Notes under the pieces: model-generated
Databases searched by the model: none
What the model was told of the DNA's origin: nothing
What the model saw: the letters and a program-made list of their open reading frames with translations, nothing else
Origin: Eubacteriales bacterium
GTDB lineage: Bacteria > Bacillota > Clostridia > Lachnospirales > Lachnospiraceae
Length of the DNA: 52,485 nt
Assembly: GCA_030524585.1 (NCBI GenBank)
Contig: JAUNGJ010000013.1
Span: forward strand, 1 to 52,485
Direction: 5' to 3'
Part shown: positions 32,734 to 40,294 of the stretch, piece by piece
Position numbering within the stretch: the first letter of the stretch is position 1
Layout: the number at the start of each line of letters is the position of its first letter
Position numbers and translations under genes: made by a program

Positions 32734-33161
32734 AGACACTGGAGAAGAGGATTAAGAAGCTGAATATCTCCATGAGGGACGAAGTAAGCTATACAATCGG
32801 AGACAGCTCCGTGACAACAACGATGAGTGTGTACCTGGATTGTCTAAGGCACGGATTGCCCGTTAGTATGTACCACCTGAAGCACGGGCGCCCGGAGCGG
32901 TGCGCTGCTGCCTACATAAAAACGCTTACTGAGGCGGTAGATGAAGAGCTGGTAGCCGAGAGTATGCCGGAAGAAGCGGCGCCGGATATACCTGACACTC
33001 CAGAGATTCCGAAGGAAGTCCCAGAAGCACCAGCAGAGAAAAGCACACCGGAAATCCCGGAGATGCCACCCATCGCACAGAATGAGCCTTATATTTATAT
33101 GGAGTTCGACGAAAGAGAGTCTTTGTGTGACTATGCACGTATTATAAGAGGGCTGTTTTAA
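32724..33161 (+). CDS. Hypothetical element protein with Pro/Glu-rich tail
   Basis: This 145-residue protein has a globular N-terminal part (1-75, TIGDSSVTTTMSVYLDCLRHG) and a repetitive Pro-Glu-Ile linker of about 45 residues. It ends in YIYMEFDERESLCDYARII. No family recognised. The start is coupled to the preceding gene. Confidence 0.6.
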   Translation: MDVKTLEKRIKKLNISMRDEVSYTIGDSSVTTTMSVYLDCLRHGLPVSMYHLKHGRPERCAAAYIKTLTEAVDEELVAESMPEEAAPDIPDTPEIPKEVPEAPAEKSTPEIPEMPPIAQNEPYIYMEFDERESLCDYARIIRGLF

Positions 33162-33182
33162 TAATTCCAGAGGTGAAATCAC

Positions 33183-34136
33183 ATGACGAATGAGCAGTTA
33201 ATTGCCCGGATCAGAGCCGGAGAGGACGAAGCTGAGAATATGCTTGCCCTCTGGCAGCGGAACAAAGGATTTATAGCGAAGATGGCAAAACGGTATCAGG
33301 GATATGCTGAGATGGACGATCTGATGCAGGAGGGGTATCTGGGACTCTGTGAAGCAGTGCGTCATTATGAAGCAGATCAGGGGGCTTCTTTCATCCACTA
33401 TGCCGCCTTTTGGATTCAGCAGGTAATGAGACGGTACATAGATAACTGTAGCGGTGTTGTTCGGCTCCCGGTGCACGCAAGGGAGTGGATTAGCAAATAT
33501 AACAAAGCTGTGAGGGAATACCGCCAATATTACGGAGAGAGCCCTACAGAAGCGGCTCTGTGCTCGCTTTTGGGCGTTGGACGGGAAAAGCTTCATGTAA
33601 TACAAGAAAGCGTTCAAATGGGGCAGATACGAAGCCTGAGCGAGCCGACAGTGGGAGAAGATGACCTGACTTTGTCTGACACGGTAGCTTCCGGCGAAGA
33701 CTTAGAAGCGGACGTTATGCAGGCGCTTGACCGGGAGAACATGAAGCGTGAGCTGTGGATTGCGGTGAATGAACTGCCGGGGGACCTTTCTACAGTAATC
33801 CGCGTCAGGTACCAGGAAGGGAAGACGCATAAAGCTGTTGGCCAGATTCTTGGTGTGAGCCGGAATAGAGCAGCGCAACTTGAGAAAGACGCACTTAGAA
33901 AGCTCCGGCTTCTGGGGAAGAGTAAAAAGTTCCGCTGCTATTACGAGGAATATCTGTCTGCTGCCCCAATTCGTCATGTAGGTGTAGAAAGATTTTTGAA
34001 TACCTGGACAAGTGAAGTTGAACGGGAGGCGCTGCGACAATTGGAAGGTACAAGGAGAGGGGACCGCTGGATAAAGCACATAGTGAGAAGAGCAGCAAGG
34101 GAAGGCGCGGAAGTGCCGGAAGAACTGGAGATATGA
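33183..34136 (+). CDS. Element-encoded sigma-70 family sigma factor
   Basis: A 317-residue sigma factor with region 2 (MDDLMQEGYLGLCEAVRHYE and FIHYAAFWIQQVMRRYI), region 3 (about 95-140, SPTEAALCSLLGVGREKL) and region 4 (KAVGQILGVSRNRAAQLEK, about 210-240). A C-terminal basic extension of about 80 residues follows. Regions 2.3-2.4 are intact, so it should direct RNA polymerase to specific promoters. RBS AGAGGTGA precedes the ATG. Sigma factors at the right end of phage genomes control late genes; here the targets could be the capsid operon or a helper phage. Confidence 0.88.
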   Translation: MTNEQLIARIRAGEDEAENMLALWQRNKGFIAKMAKRYQGYAEMDDLMQEGYLGLCEAVRHYEADQGASFIHYAAFWIQQVMRRYIDNCSGVVRLPVHAREWISKYNKAVREYRQYYGESPTEAALCSLLGVGREKLHVIQESVQMGQIRSLSEPTVGEDDLTLSDTVASGEDLEADVMQALDRENMKRELWIAVNELPGDLSTVIRVRYQEGKTHKAVGQILGVSRNRAAQLEKDALRKLRLLGKSKKFRCYYEEYLSAAPIRHVGVERFLNTWTSEVEREALRQLEGTRRGDRWIKHIVRRAAREGAEVPEELEI

Positions 34137-34294
34137 CAATGAAGAACCAGGAAGGCTATTACGATCCAACTGCAGAAAGGGCGATCCGGCGAGCCAGCCG
34201 AAAGAGAAGAAATACAGCAAAATACCGCACTCTTACCTATAAGCTCGGTGAGATGCCGGAATTTCGGCGGCTTCAAAAAATAATATCATTTTAA
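34133..34294 (+). CDS. Small basic protein, 53 aa
   Basis: The ATG overlaps the sigma factor stop by 4 bases (ATGA), a sign of coupling, and CTGGAG lies just upstream. The product is basic, with RAIRRASRKRRNTAKYR. No family recognised; it could be an accessory to the sigma factor or a DNA-binding peptide. Last gene of the element. Confidence 0.6.
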   Translation: MTMKNQEGYYDPTAERAIRRASRKRRNTAKYRTLTYKLGEMPEFRRLQKIISF

Positions 34295-34299
34295 TATCA
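34281..34299. repeat. Subterminal 19-bp repeat, right copy
   Basis: Identical 19-bp copy of 25745-25763 in the same orientation, 45 bases before the right attachment repeat and overlapping the end of the last small gene. Confidence 0.6.
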
Positions 34300-34344
34300 T
34301 ACAGGACAGAAGAAAGCCCCATAGTGGCTGGCTACAGGGCTTTC

Positions 34345-34370
34345 TCTTGTTGTTATAGTTATCTAAAAGG
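34345..34370. repeat. Right attachment site repeat
   Basis: Second perfect copy of the 26-bp repeat. It is preceded by its own hairpin (34311-34345, AGAAAGCCC with GGGCTTTCT around the same TGGCTGG loop), so the similarity between the element ends extends, in diverged form, about 30 bases further upstream. Confidence 0.9.
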
Positions 34371-34609
34371 AATGAGAGTAAAGTGTGGCACCGTAAAAGG
34401 TCTTATTTACAGTGCGTCAACTTAATGAGGGGGGATAGTTGTTTGTCTATCAACTATCTGATACATAGTATAAGGGATAAATATGACAGAATTATGTTCT
34501 TTCTCTAAAAGAAAAAGAAAATTTCTTAAGAAGTTCTTTAGAAAACATGAAATAAATTTATAAATTGTCCGGAAAGATGGTATAATGAACACATAGCGAG
34601 GTGATACAG
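34371..34609 (+). promoter_or_regulatory. Chromosomal gap with Rrf2 gene promoter
   Basis: The 239 bases after the right attachment site hold no gene. An inverted repeat, GATAGTTG and CAACTATC (34434-34458), forms an 8-bp stem. An extended -10 promoter, TGGTATAAT (34578-34586), lies about 24 bases before the Rrf2 start and gives a very short leader. The rest is AT-rich without recognisable structure. Confidence 0.55.
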
Positions 34610-35032
34610 ATGAGAGTTTCTACAAAGGGACGGTATGCGCTGCGGATCATGGCGGATCTGGCAGAGCATAATACGGGTGAATATATCCGCTTAAAAGAGA
34701 TATCGGAGCGGCAGAAAATCACATTAAAATATATGGAGCAGATTATGCCCATGCTTACCAGGGCGGGGTATGTGAAGAGTTATCGCGGCAATAATGGCGG
34801 CTATATGCTGGCAAAAAGACCGGAGGATTATACGGCAGGTGATATTTTGAGAGTGACCGAGGGAAGTATGGCTCCGATACCCTGTATTGAGGACAACCCG
34901 AACCTGTGTGAGCGTTGGGAAGAGTGTACGACGCTGTCTTTCTGGGAAGGGATGTGGAAGGTGATTAACGAATATGCAGACAGTGTAACGCTGGCAGACC
35001 TGATCCGGACAGAAGTGGAATATTATATTTAA
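34610..35032 (+). CDS. Rrf2 family transcriptional regulator (IscR-like)
   Basis: This 140-residue winged-helix protein has STKGRYALRIMADLA, the Rrf2 opening, and YRGNNGGYMLAK in the wing. Three cysteines in PCIEDNPNLCERWEEC match the spacing of Fe-S cluster ligands in IscR, so it probably senses iron-sulfur status or redox state. The ATG at 34610 is placed behind GCGAGGTG; an in-frame GTG at 34601 is part of that RBS. Confidence 0.9.
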   Translation: MRVSTKGRYALRIMADLAEHNTGEYIRLKEISERQKITLKYMEQIMPMLTRAGYVKSYRGNNGGYMLAKRPEDYTAGDILRVTEGSMAPIPCIEDNPNLCERWEECTTLSFWEGMWKVINEYADSVTLADLIRTEVEYYI

Positions 35033-35082
35033 CAGAGAAGAGAATCAGCAGAGAAAAAGTTTCGTGACAAGAGGATGAGTTT

Positions 35083-35769
35083 ATGGAGCAGCCATTTTCC
35101 AGAACAGAATTATTGATAGGCAGAGATGGAGTCCGGAGGCTTCAGGATGCGTCGGTCGCAGTGTTTGGCGTGGGCGGTGTAGGCGGCTATGTGGTAGAGG
35201 CGCTGGCAAGAAGCGGTGTGGGAACCCTGCACCTGATTGACAGTGACCGGGTATGCGTAAGCAATCTGAACCGTCAGATCATTGCCACCACCAGTACGAT
35301 CGGAAGATATAAGGTTGACGTTGCAAAGGAGAGGATTCTGGATATCAACCCGGAGGCGAGAGTGTATACCCACCGGACATTTTATATGCCGGATACGGCG
35401 GGAGACTTTGATTTTACCCAGTATGACTATGTAGTGGATGCTATCGATACGGTAACCGGGAAGCTGGAGCTTGTGATGCAGGCGGACCGGGCAGGGGTGC
35501 CGATCATCAGCTCTATGGGAGCAGGTAATAAGATGGAGGCGTCAGCTTTTGAAGTGGCGGATATTTATAAAACTTCTGTGTGTCCGCTGGCGAAGGTTAT
35601 GCGAAGAGAACTCAAGAAGCGGGGAATCAGGAAACTGAAGGTAGTGTATTCGAAAGAACAGCCGGTTAGTTCGAATCGTCCGCCAGGAAGCACTGCGTTT
35701 GTACCGGCCACGGCAGGGCTTATTATTGCAGGCGAAATAGTGAAGGACCTGAGCGGATTTAACAAATAG
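35083..35769 (+). CDS. tcdA: tRNA threonylcarbamoyladenosine dehydratase (TcdA/CsdL)
   Basis: At 228 residues it has the E1-like ATP-binding motif VFGVGGVGGYVVEALARSG, LIDSDRVCVSNLNRQI, and the adenylation region VVDAIDTVTGK. Cys in TSVCPLAKVMRREL corresponds to the CsdL/TcdA branch rather than to ThiF or MoeB, which have C-terminal zinc cysteines. The enzyme cyclises t6A37 in ANN-decoding tRNAs. It lies 50 bases after the Rrf2 gene. Confidence 0.9.
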   Translation: MEQPFSRTELLIGRDGVRRLQDASVAVFGVGGVGGYVVEALARSGVGTLHLIDSDRVCVSNLNRQIIATTSTIGRYKVDVAKERILDINPEARVYTHRTFYMPDTAGDFDFTQYDYVVDAIDTVTGKLELVMQADRAGVPIISSMGAGNKMEASAFEVADIYKTSVCPLAKVMRRELKKRGIRKLKVVYSKEQPVSSNRPPGSTAFVPATAGLIIAGEIVKDLSGFNK

Positions 35770-35809
35770 GATTGGCATTTGGTATGACCAGATGCCAATC
35801 CTATTTTTT
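35767..35809 (+). terminator. Intrinsic terminator after tcdA
   Basis: TAGGATTGGCATTTGGT pairs with ACCAGATGCCAATCCTA (17 positions, one G-T) around a 3-base loop and is followed by TTTTTT. It begins within the tcdA stop codon. Confidence 0.9.
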
Positions 35810-35974
35810 CTGTAACAAAAGCAACGAAAACATACTGCAAAAATCGTGTAAAATGCCTAAAATTCAACACATAAATTGACAGTAAAAATGAACGATAGTA
35901 TAATGTTATAAATATAACAAATATCTGGTACAGCCAGAGAAGTGCAAGGAATAATATTTGAAAGGAGAGTAAAT

Positions 35975-38713
35975 ATGGGAAAGAAAAAGGCGAATCGGGA
36001 TATGTCTAATGTACCTCGTCCGCTGATTCTGGAGCTGGGGCAGATGATTACTGACCGTCTGGGACGGAAGATTACGGTGGATGATCCGGAGTACTGGGGG
36101 CTGGAGTGCATCGTAACCGATGAGATGGCAGAGGTTGCCCTGAAGATGGGGGTTCGTAAACCGAAAACATTAGGTGAACTGGCGGCTCTTACGGGAAAAG
36201 ATGAGGAGTCGCTGGAGAAGTTATTGTATGAGATGGCGCTGGTTGGTCTGATTGAGTACAACTGGGAGAATCCCAGAAGGGAGAAGCAGTATATCCTTCC
36301 GATGTTCGTTCCGGGAAGCGCAGAGTTTACCAATATGAACCAGAAGCAGCTGGACGAACATCCGCAGCTTGGAAGATTCTTTGACCGTATGACGTTTGAG
36401 CCGCTGGAAAAGGTAACTCCGATGGTGCCTCCGGGAGGCGCGGGAATCGGTATGCACGTCATTCCGGTGGAGAAAGCGATTGCAAATGAGAGTGTGACCG
36501 CTGATGTAGAACACATTTCCCACTGGCTTCATAAGTACGAAGGCAAATACGCTAAGAGTCCATGCTCCTGCCGTATGTCCAGAAAGACTTACGATGAAGG
36601 ATGCGCAGATAACGTAGAAGACTGGTGTATCGGTGTTGGCGATATGGCCGATTATCTGGTTGAGACACACCGGGGTGAATACATAGACTATGACGAGGTT
36701 CTGGAAATACTGAAACGGGCTGAGGATAACGGATTTGTACATCAGATTACCAATATCGACGGAGAAGATAAGATATTTGCGATCTGTAACTGTAATGTAA
36801 ATGTCTGTTATGCCCTTCGTACTTCACAGCTTTTTAACACGCCGAATATGTCACGTTCTGCTTACGTGGCAAGGGTTACCCCAGAGGATTGTGTTGCATG
36901 CGGACGGTGTGTGGAATACTGCCCGGCAGGTGCGGTAAGATTGGGACAGAAGCTTTGCACCAAGGAGGGACCGGTTCAGTATCCGAAGCAGGAGCTTCCG
37001 GACCGGGTAAAATGGGGACCGGAGAAATGGAATCCGGATTACCGGGATACCAACCGCAGGAACTGCTATGACACCGGAACATCGCCTTGTAAGACAGCCT
37101 GTCCGGCGCACATTGCAGTGCAGGGGTATCTGAAGAAAGCAGCCCAGGGACAGTATCAGGAAGCTCTGGCGCTGATCAAGAAGAACAATCCGCTTCCGGC
37201 AATCTGCGGACATATCTGCAACAGACGGTGCGAGGACGCCTGTACACGTGGAACCATCGATCAGGCGGTAGCGATTGATGAAGTGAAGAAATTTATTGCA
37301 CACCAGGATCTGAATGCAGAGACCAGATATATCCCGCCGGTAGTACAGCCGTCTATGCGGGGGCCGTTTACGGAGAAGGTTGCGATCATCGGCGCCGGAC
37401 CGGCGGGACTTAGCTGTGCATTCTATCTGGCAGAAAAGGGCTATAAGCCGACGATCTTTGAGAAAAATGAGAAGCCGGGCGGTATGCTGGTATATGGAAT
37501 CCCATCCTTTAAGCTTGAGAAGGATGTGGTGGCAGCAGAGATTGATATTATCCGCGAGATGGGCGTAGAGATTAAGTGCGGTGTGGAAGTCGGAAAAGAT
37601 ATTACACTGGATGAGCTTCGTGCAGAAGGTTATAAAGCATTTTACATTGCCATCGGCTGTCAGGGCGGAAGAATGGCAAATATTCCGGGCGAGACGGCAG
37701 AAGGCGTTATGACGGCGGTTGATTTCCTGCGTCAGGTTGGAGCGGATGAGTCTTATCCGGTAGAGGGAAGAGCCGTTGTAGTGGGCGGCGGAAATGTAGC
37801 CATCGACGTGGCAAGAAGCAGCCACAGATGCGGAGCTTCCGAGGTGCAGATGTTCTGTCTGGAGGACCGGGCACATATGCCTGCATCCAATGAAGAGATT
37901 GCCGAGGCCGAGGAAGAAGGCGTTCAGGTGAACTGTGGATGGGGACCGAAGGAAATCCTCGTCACAGACGGTAAGGTATCCGGAATCGTATTTAAGAAAT
38001 GTGTATCCGTTTTTGATGAAAACGGCAGATTTGCACCGACCTATGATGAAGCAGATACACTGACGGTAGAGTGTGAGCGTGTATTCTTAAGTATTGGTCA
38101 GAGCATTCAGTGGGGAGGTCTTCTGGATGGCTCGAAGGTAGAACTGGGACGAGGAAATGGCGCGAAGGCTGATAGTCTTACCTATCAGACTGCAGAGCCG
38201 GACATTTTCGTGGGTGGCGATGTATATACAGGACCGAAATTTGCCATTGACGCCATTGCGGCAGGTAAAGAGGGAGCAATCTCTATTCACCGTTTCGTAC
38301 AGCCCCACAGTAGTCTGACCATTGGCCGAAACCGCAATGATTTTAAGGAACTTGACAAGAAGAATGTGACGATTGCCATTGACAGCTATGACAATTCTGC
38401 CCGCCAGATTCCGGGTATGAATGAGAACATTGATCATAAGAAATCCTTCCGGGATGCGAAACTCACCTTTACTGAAGAACAGGTGAAGGCAGAGACAGCA
38501 AGATGTCTCGGATGCGGAGCGTCTGTGGTAGATGAAAATAAGTGTATCGGCTGCGGCGTATGTACCACCAAGTGCGAATTCGATGCAATTAAACTGTACC
38601 GCGAGCATCCGGAATGTTCTAAGATGGTGAAGACAGAAGATAAGATGAAGGCAATCTTCCCATATATGCTGAAGCGTGAAGTAAAGATTAAATTTGGCAA
38701 GAAGGGTAAATAA
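35975..38713 (+). CDS. GltD-like FAD/NAD(P)H oxidoreductase with ferredoxin domains
   Basis: This 912-residue protein combines several parts. Residues 1-120 form a winged-helix-like segment. A Cys-rich region has SPCSCRMSR near 197 and ICNCNVNVCY near 275. A 4Fe-4S site (CVACGRCVEYCP) lies near 305. A GltD-type bridging domain with CKTACPAHIAVQGY (about 372) and GHICNRRCEDAC is followed by the FAD motif IIGAGPAGLSCAFYL (about 470) and a pyridine-nucleotide motif VVVGGGNVAIDVA (about 602). The C-terminus has a second ferredoxin-like set (CLGCGAS and CIGCGVCTTKC, about 842-866). The family transfers electrons between NAD(P)H and an acceptor. It is too different from GltD to call a glutamate synthase subunit. 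HypA and DUF5692 genes follow directly. Confidence 0.85.
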   Translation: MGKKKANRDMSNVPRPLILELGQMITDRLGRKITVDDPEYWGLECIVTDEMAEVALKMGVRKPKTLGELAALTGKDEESLEKLLYEMALVGLIEYNWENPRREKQYILPMFVPGSAEFTNMNQKQLDEHPQLGRFFDRMTFEPLEKVTPMVPPGGAGIGMHVIPVEKAIANESVTADVEHISHWLHKYEGKYAKSPCSCRMSRKTYDEGCADNVEDWCIGVGDMADYLVETHRGEYIDYDEVLEILKRAEDNGFVHQITNIDGEDKIFAICNCNVNVCYALRTSQLFNTPNMSRSAYVARVTPEDCVACGRCVEYCPAGAVRLGQKLCTKEGPVQYPKQELPDRVKWGPEKWNPDYRDTNRRNCYDTGTSPCKTACPAHIAVQGYLKKAAQGQYQEALALIKKNNPLPAICGHICNRRCEDACTRGTIDQAVAIDEVKKFIAHQDLNAETRYIPPVVQPSMRGPFTEKVAIIGAGPAGLSCAFYLAEKGYKPTIFEKNEKPGGMLVYGIPSFKLEKDVVAAEIDIIREMGVEIKCGVEVGKDITLDELRAEGYKAFYIAIGCQGGRMANIPGETAEGVMTAVDFLRQVGADESYPVEGRAVVVGGGNVAIDVARSSHRCGASEVQMFCLEDRAHMPASNEEIAEAEEEGVQVNCGWGPKEILVTDGKVSGIVFKKCVSVFDENGRFAPTYDEADTLTVECERVFLSIGQSIQWGGLLDGSKVELGRGNGAKADSLTYQTAEPDIFVGGDVYTGPKFAIDAIAAGKEGAISIHRFVQPHSSLTIGRNRNDFKELDKKNVTIAIDSYDNSARQIPGMNENIDHKKSFRDAKLTFTEEQVKAETARCLGCGASVVDENKCIGCGVCTTKCEFDAIKLYREHPECSKMVKTEDKMKAIFPYMLKREVKIKFGKKGK

Positions 38714-38715
38714 TC

Positions 38716-39060
38716 ATGCATGAACTTGGATTGGTAACTCACGTTGTACGTGCAGTGGAAGAAATTGCAGAAGAAAATCAGCTCTCCAAGGTGGCCTCGG
38801 TCACCCTGGAGATCGGTGAGGTCAGCGGGATTGTTCCGAATTATCTGACGGATGCCTGGGTGTATTTCCGCAAGAGGACGGATATTATGCAGCAGGCAGA
38901 TTTAATTATAGAAATGCTGCCGGCAGTAACTTTCTGCGAATCCTGTGAGCAGACCTATCCGACAGTGGAGCACGGTAAGATCTGTCCCCACTGCGGAAGT
39001 AATACAACCTATCTGCTGACGGGCAATGAGTTTATCATCAAAGAGATAGAGGCGTGTTAA
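38716..39060 (+). CDS. hypA: HypA-like nickel/zinc metallochaperone
   Basis: The 114-residue product starts MHELGLV; His2 is the nickel ligand of HypA. It ends with the zinc module FCESCEQTYPTVEHG, then CPHCGS. HypA delivers nickel during [NiFe]-hydrogenase maturation. Here it lies 2 bases after the flavin oxidoreductase, and no [NiFe] hydrogenase or other hyp gene is visible, so it may serve the neighbouring redox protein or a remote hydrogenase. Confidence 0.9.
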   Translation: MHELGLVTHVVRAVEEIAEENQLSKVASVTLEIGEVSGIVPNYLTDAWVYFRKRTDIMQQADLIIEMLPAVTFCESCEQTYPTVEHGKICPHCGSNTTYLLTGNEFIIKEIEAC

Positions 39061-39139
39061 ATGAGGGATTTGCGTTACAAAAGTGACGTGAATATATGCG
39101 CGGAGCGCATAATATATGAAAAGAAAGAAGGAATGAGTT

Positions 39140-40183
39140 ATGTTGTTTCAGATTTACGGCGATGGCGCCGGCTGGCAGCTGCTTGGCTGGGTAATGGTAT
39201 TTGTCGGTCTTATTGTGTTGAATGAGATTGCAAGGCGCACAAAGATTGGAGGAATTATCTGTTTCCTTGCGGTTCCGGCAGCGTTGACGGTGTATTTCAT
39301 TGCCATCTATGTATGTGCCGCACAAGGAGCAGAGTGGGCGCTGAATAATGATACTTATGTACATATGAACAGCTGGTTCCATTATGCGAAGCTGTATGCG
39401 GCAACGGCAGGATGTATCGGTTTCATGATGTTAAAGTACCATTGGGGAGTTGGAAAAACCCACTGGTTTAAAGCGTTCCCATTTGTAATCGTTGCAATTA
39501 ATATTATGATCGCTGTAGTCAGTGACTTTGAGTCCGGAGTCCGCGGACTTATGGCATTGCAGGAGACTGGATCCAGATGGTGGCTGTCCTCTGAGAATGT
39601 ATGGCTTTATGGCGGATGGTGGAACTGGGTAAATGGTATTGCGGGCATCCTGAATATCCTGTGTATGACCGGATGGTGGGGAATTTATTCTTCCAAGGAT
39701 AAGAAGGATATGCTCTGGCCGGATATGACCTGGTGCTTCATTATCGCATATGATCTCTGGAACTTTGAGTATACCTACAACAATCTGCCGACACATACCT
39801 GGTACTGTGGTCTGGCACTGCTGCTTGCTCCTACATTTGCAAATGCACTGTGGAATAAGGGCGGATGGATTCAGAACCGCGCTAATACACTGGCTCTGTG
39901 GTGTATGTTCGCCCAGGTATTCCCGCTGTTCCAGGATGCAAGCCGGTTCTCTGTAATTCCTACGATTTATGCGGACGGATTTATGGATCCGAGTATCCAT
40001 CCGACGGCAGCAGATCCGACGATGCAGGGCGTGGTAGCGATTATCGCGCTGGCAGCAAATGTGATTGTTCTGGCAGTGATCATCAAGCGCGCAAAAGAAC
40101 AGCACAAGAATCCATATAAGGAAGAAATCTTTACGGATCAGAGAGATTTTAAACTGGCAATGGCGAGAGCTGAAGAACAGTAG
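39140..40183 (+). CDS. DUF5692 family membrane protein
   Basis: A 347-residue protein with about nine hydrophobic helices, unusually rich in Trp, especially WWLSSENVWLYGGWWNWVNG in the middle. I recall this family as DUF5692, of unknown function. RBS AAAGAAGGAAT precedes the ATG. It follows hypA by 79 bases, which hold a hairpin (ATATATGCGC/GCGCATAATATAT). Co-location with a flavin/Fe-S oxidoreductase suggests a membrane-bound electron or ion-transfer partner; that is inference. Confidence 0.75.
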   Translation: MLFQIYGDGAGWQLLGWVMVFVGLIVLNEIARRTKIGGIICFLAVPAALTVYFIAIYVCAAQGAEWALNNDTYVHMNSWFHYAKLYAATAGCIGFMMLKYHWGVGKTHWFKAFPFVIVAINIMIAVVSDFESGVRGLMALQETGSRWWLSSENVWLYGGWWNWVNGIAGILNILCMTGWWGIYSSKDKKDMLWPDMTWCFIIAYDLWNFEYTYNNLPTHTWYCGLALLLAPTFANALWNKGGWIQNRANTLALWCMFAQVFPLFQDASRFSVIPTIYADGFMDPSIHPTAADPTMQGVVAIIALAANVIVLAVIIKRAKEQHKNPYKEEIFTDQRDFKLAMARAEEQ

Positions 40184-40224
40184 GAAGTATATGATGGGAT
40201 GCCGTAAGGCAGGATGTATGTAAT

Positions 40225-40258
40225 AGAGGCGGCTGCGCGATTTTGTGCAGCCGTCTCT
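40225..40258. terminator. Hairpin terminator between convergent genes
   Basis: AGAGGCGGCTGCGC and GTGCAGCCGTCTCT form a 14-bp stem with G-T pairs and a GATTTT loop. It lies between the DUF5692 gene and the convergent GntR gene. Confidence 0.7.
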
Positions 40259-40294
40259 TACTTATACAGTTCTTATTACTGTTATACAGCTTTC

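Larger units (their letters stand above)
25617..34370. mobile_element. Integrated satellite-like element with scaffold and capsid genes
   Basis: The element is bounded by a 26-bp perfect direct repeat (25617-25642 and 34345-34370). Integrase, antisense RNA/toxin and repressor lie at the left; a rightward block holds regulators, a DUF6291 protein, small genes, a structured RNA, scaffold, major capsid protein and a sigma factor. All genes are short and tightly packed, as in phage or satellite DNA. No terminase, portal, head protease, head-tail connector, tail, holin/endolysin, relaxase or conjugation gene is present within the 8.7 kb. It could be a phage satellite, a severely reduced prophage, or a domesticated capsid module; the intact att repeats and open frames argue against simple decay. 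Confidence 0.88.

Noticed and set aside
25617-34370. Element as an integrative conjugative element
   Set aside because: No relaxase, coupling protein, FtsK-like gene or type IV secretion gene; capsid and scaffold genes point to phage ancestry.
34425-34500. Short ORF in the gap after the right attachment site
   Set aside because: No RBS and no family resemblance; the region contains an inverted repeat instead.
36851-37876. 341-codon minus-strand frame opposite the flavin oxidoreductase
   Set aside because: Antisense of conserved Rossmann and ferredoxin motifs; no RBS or family match.
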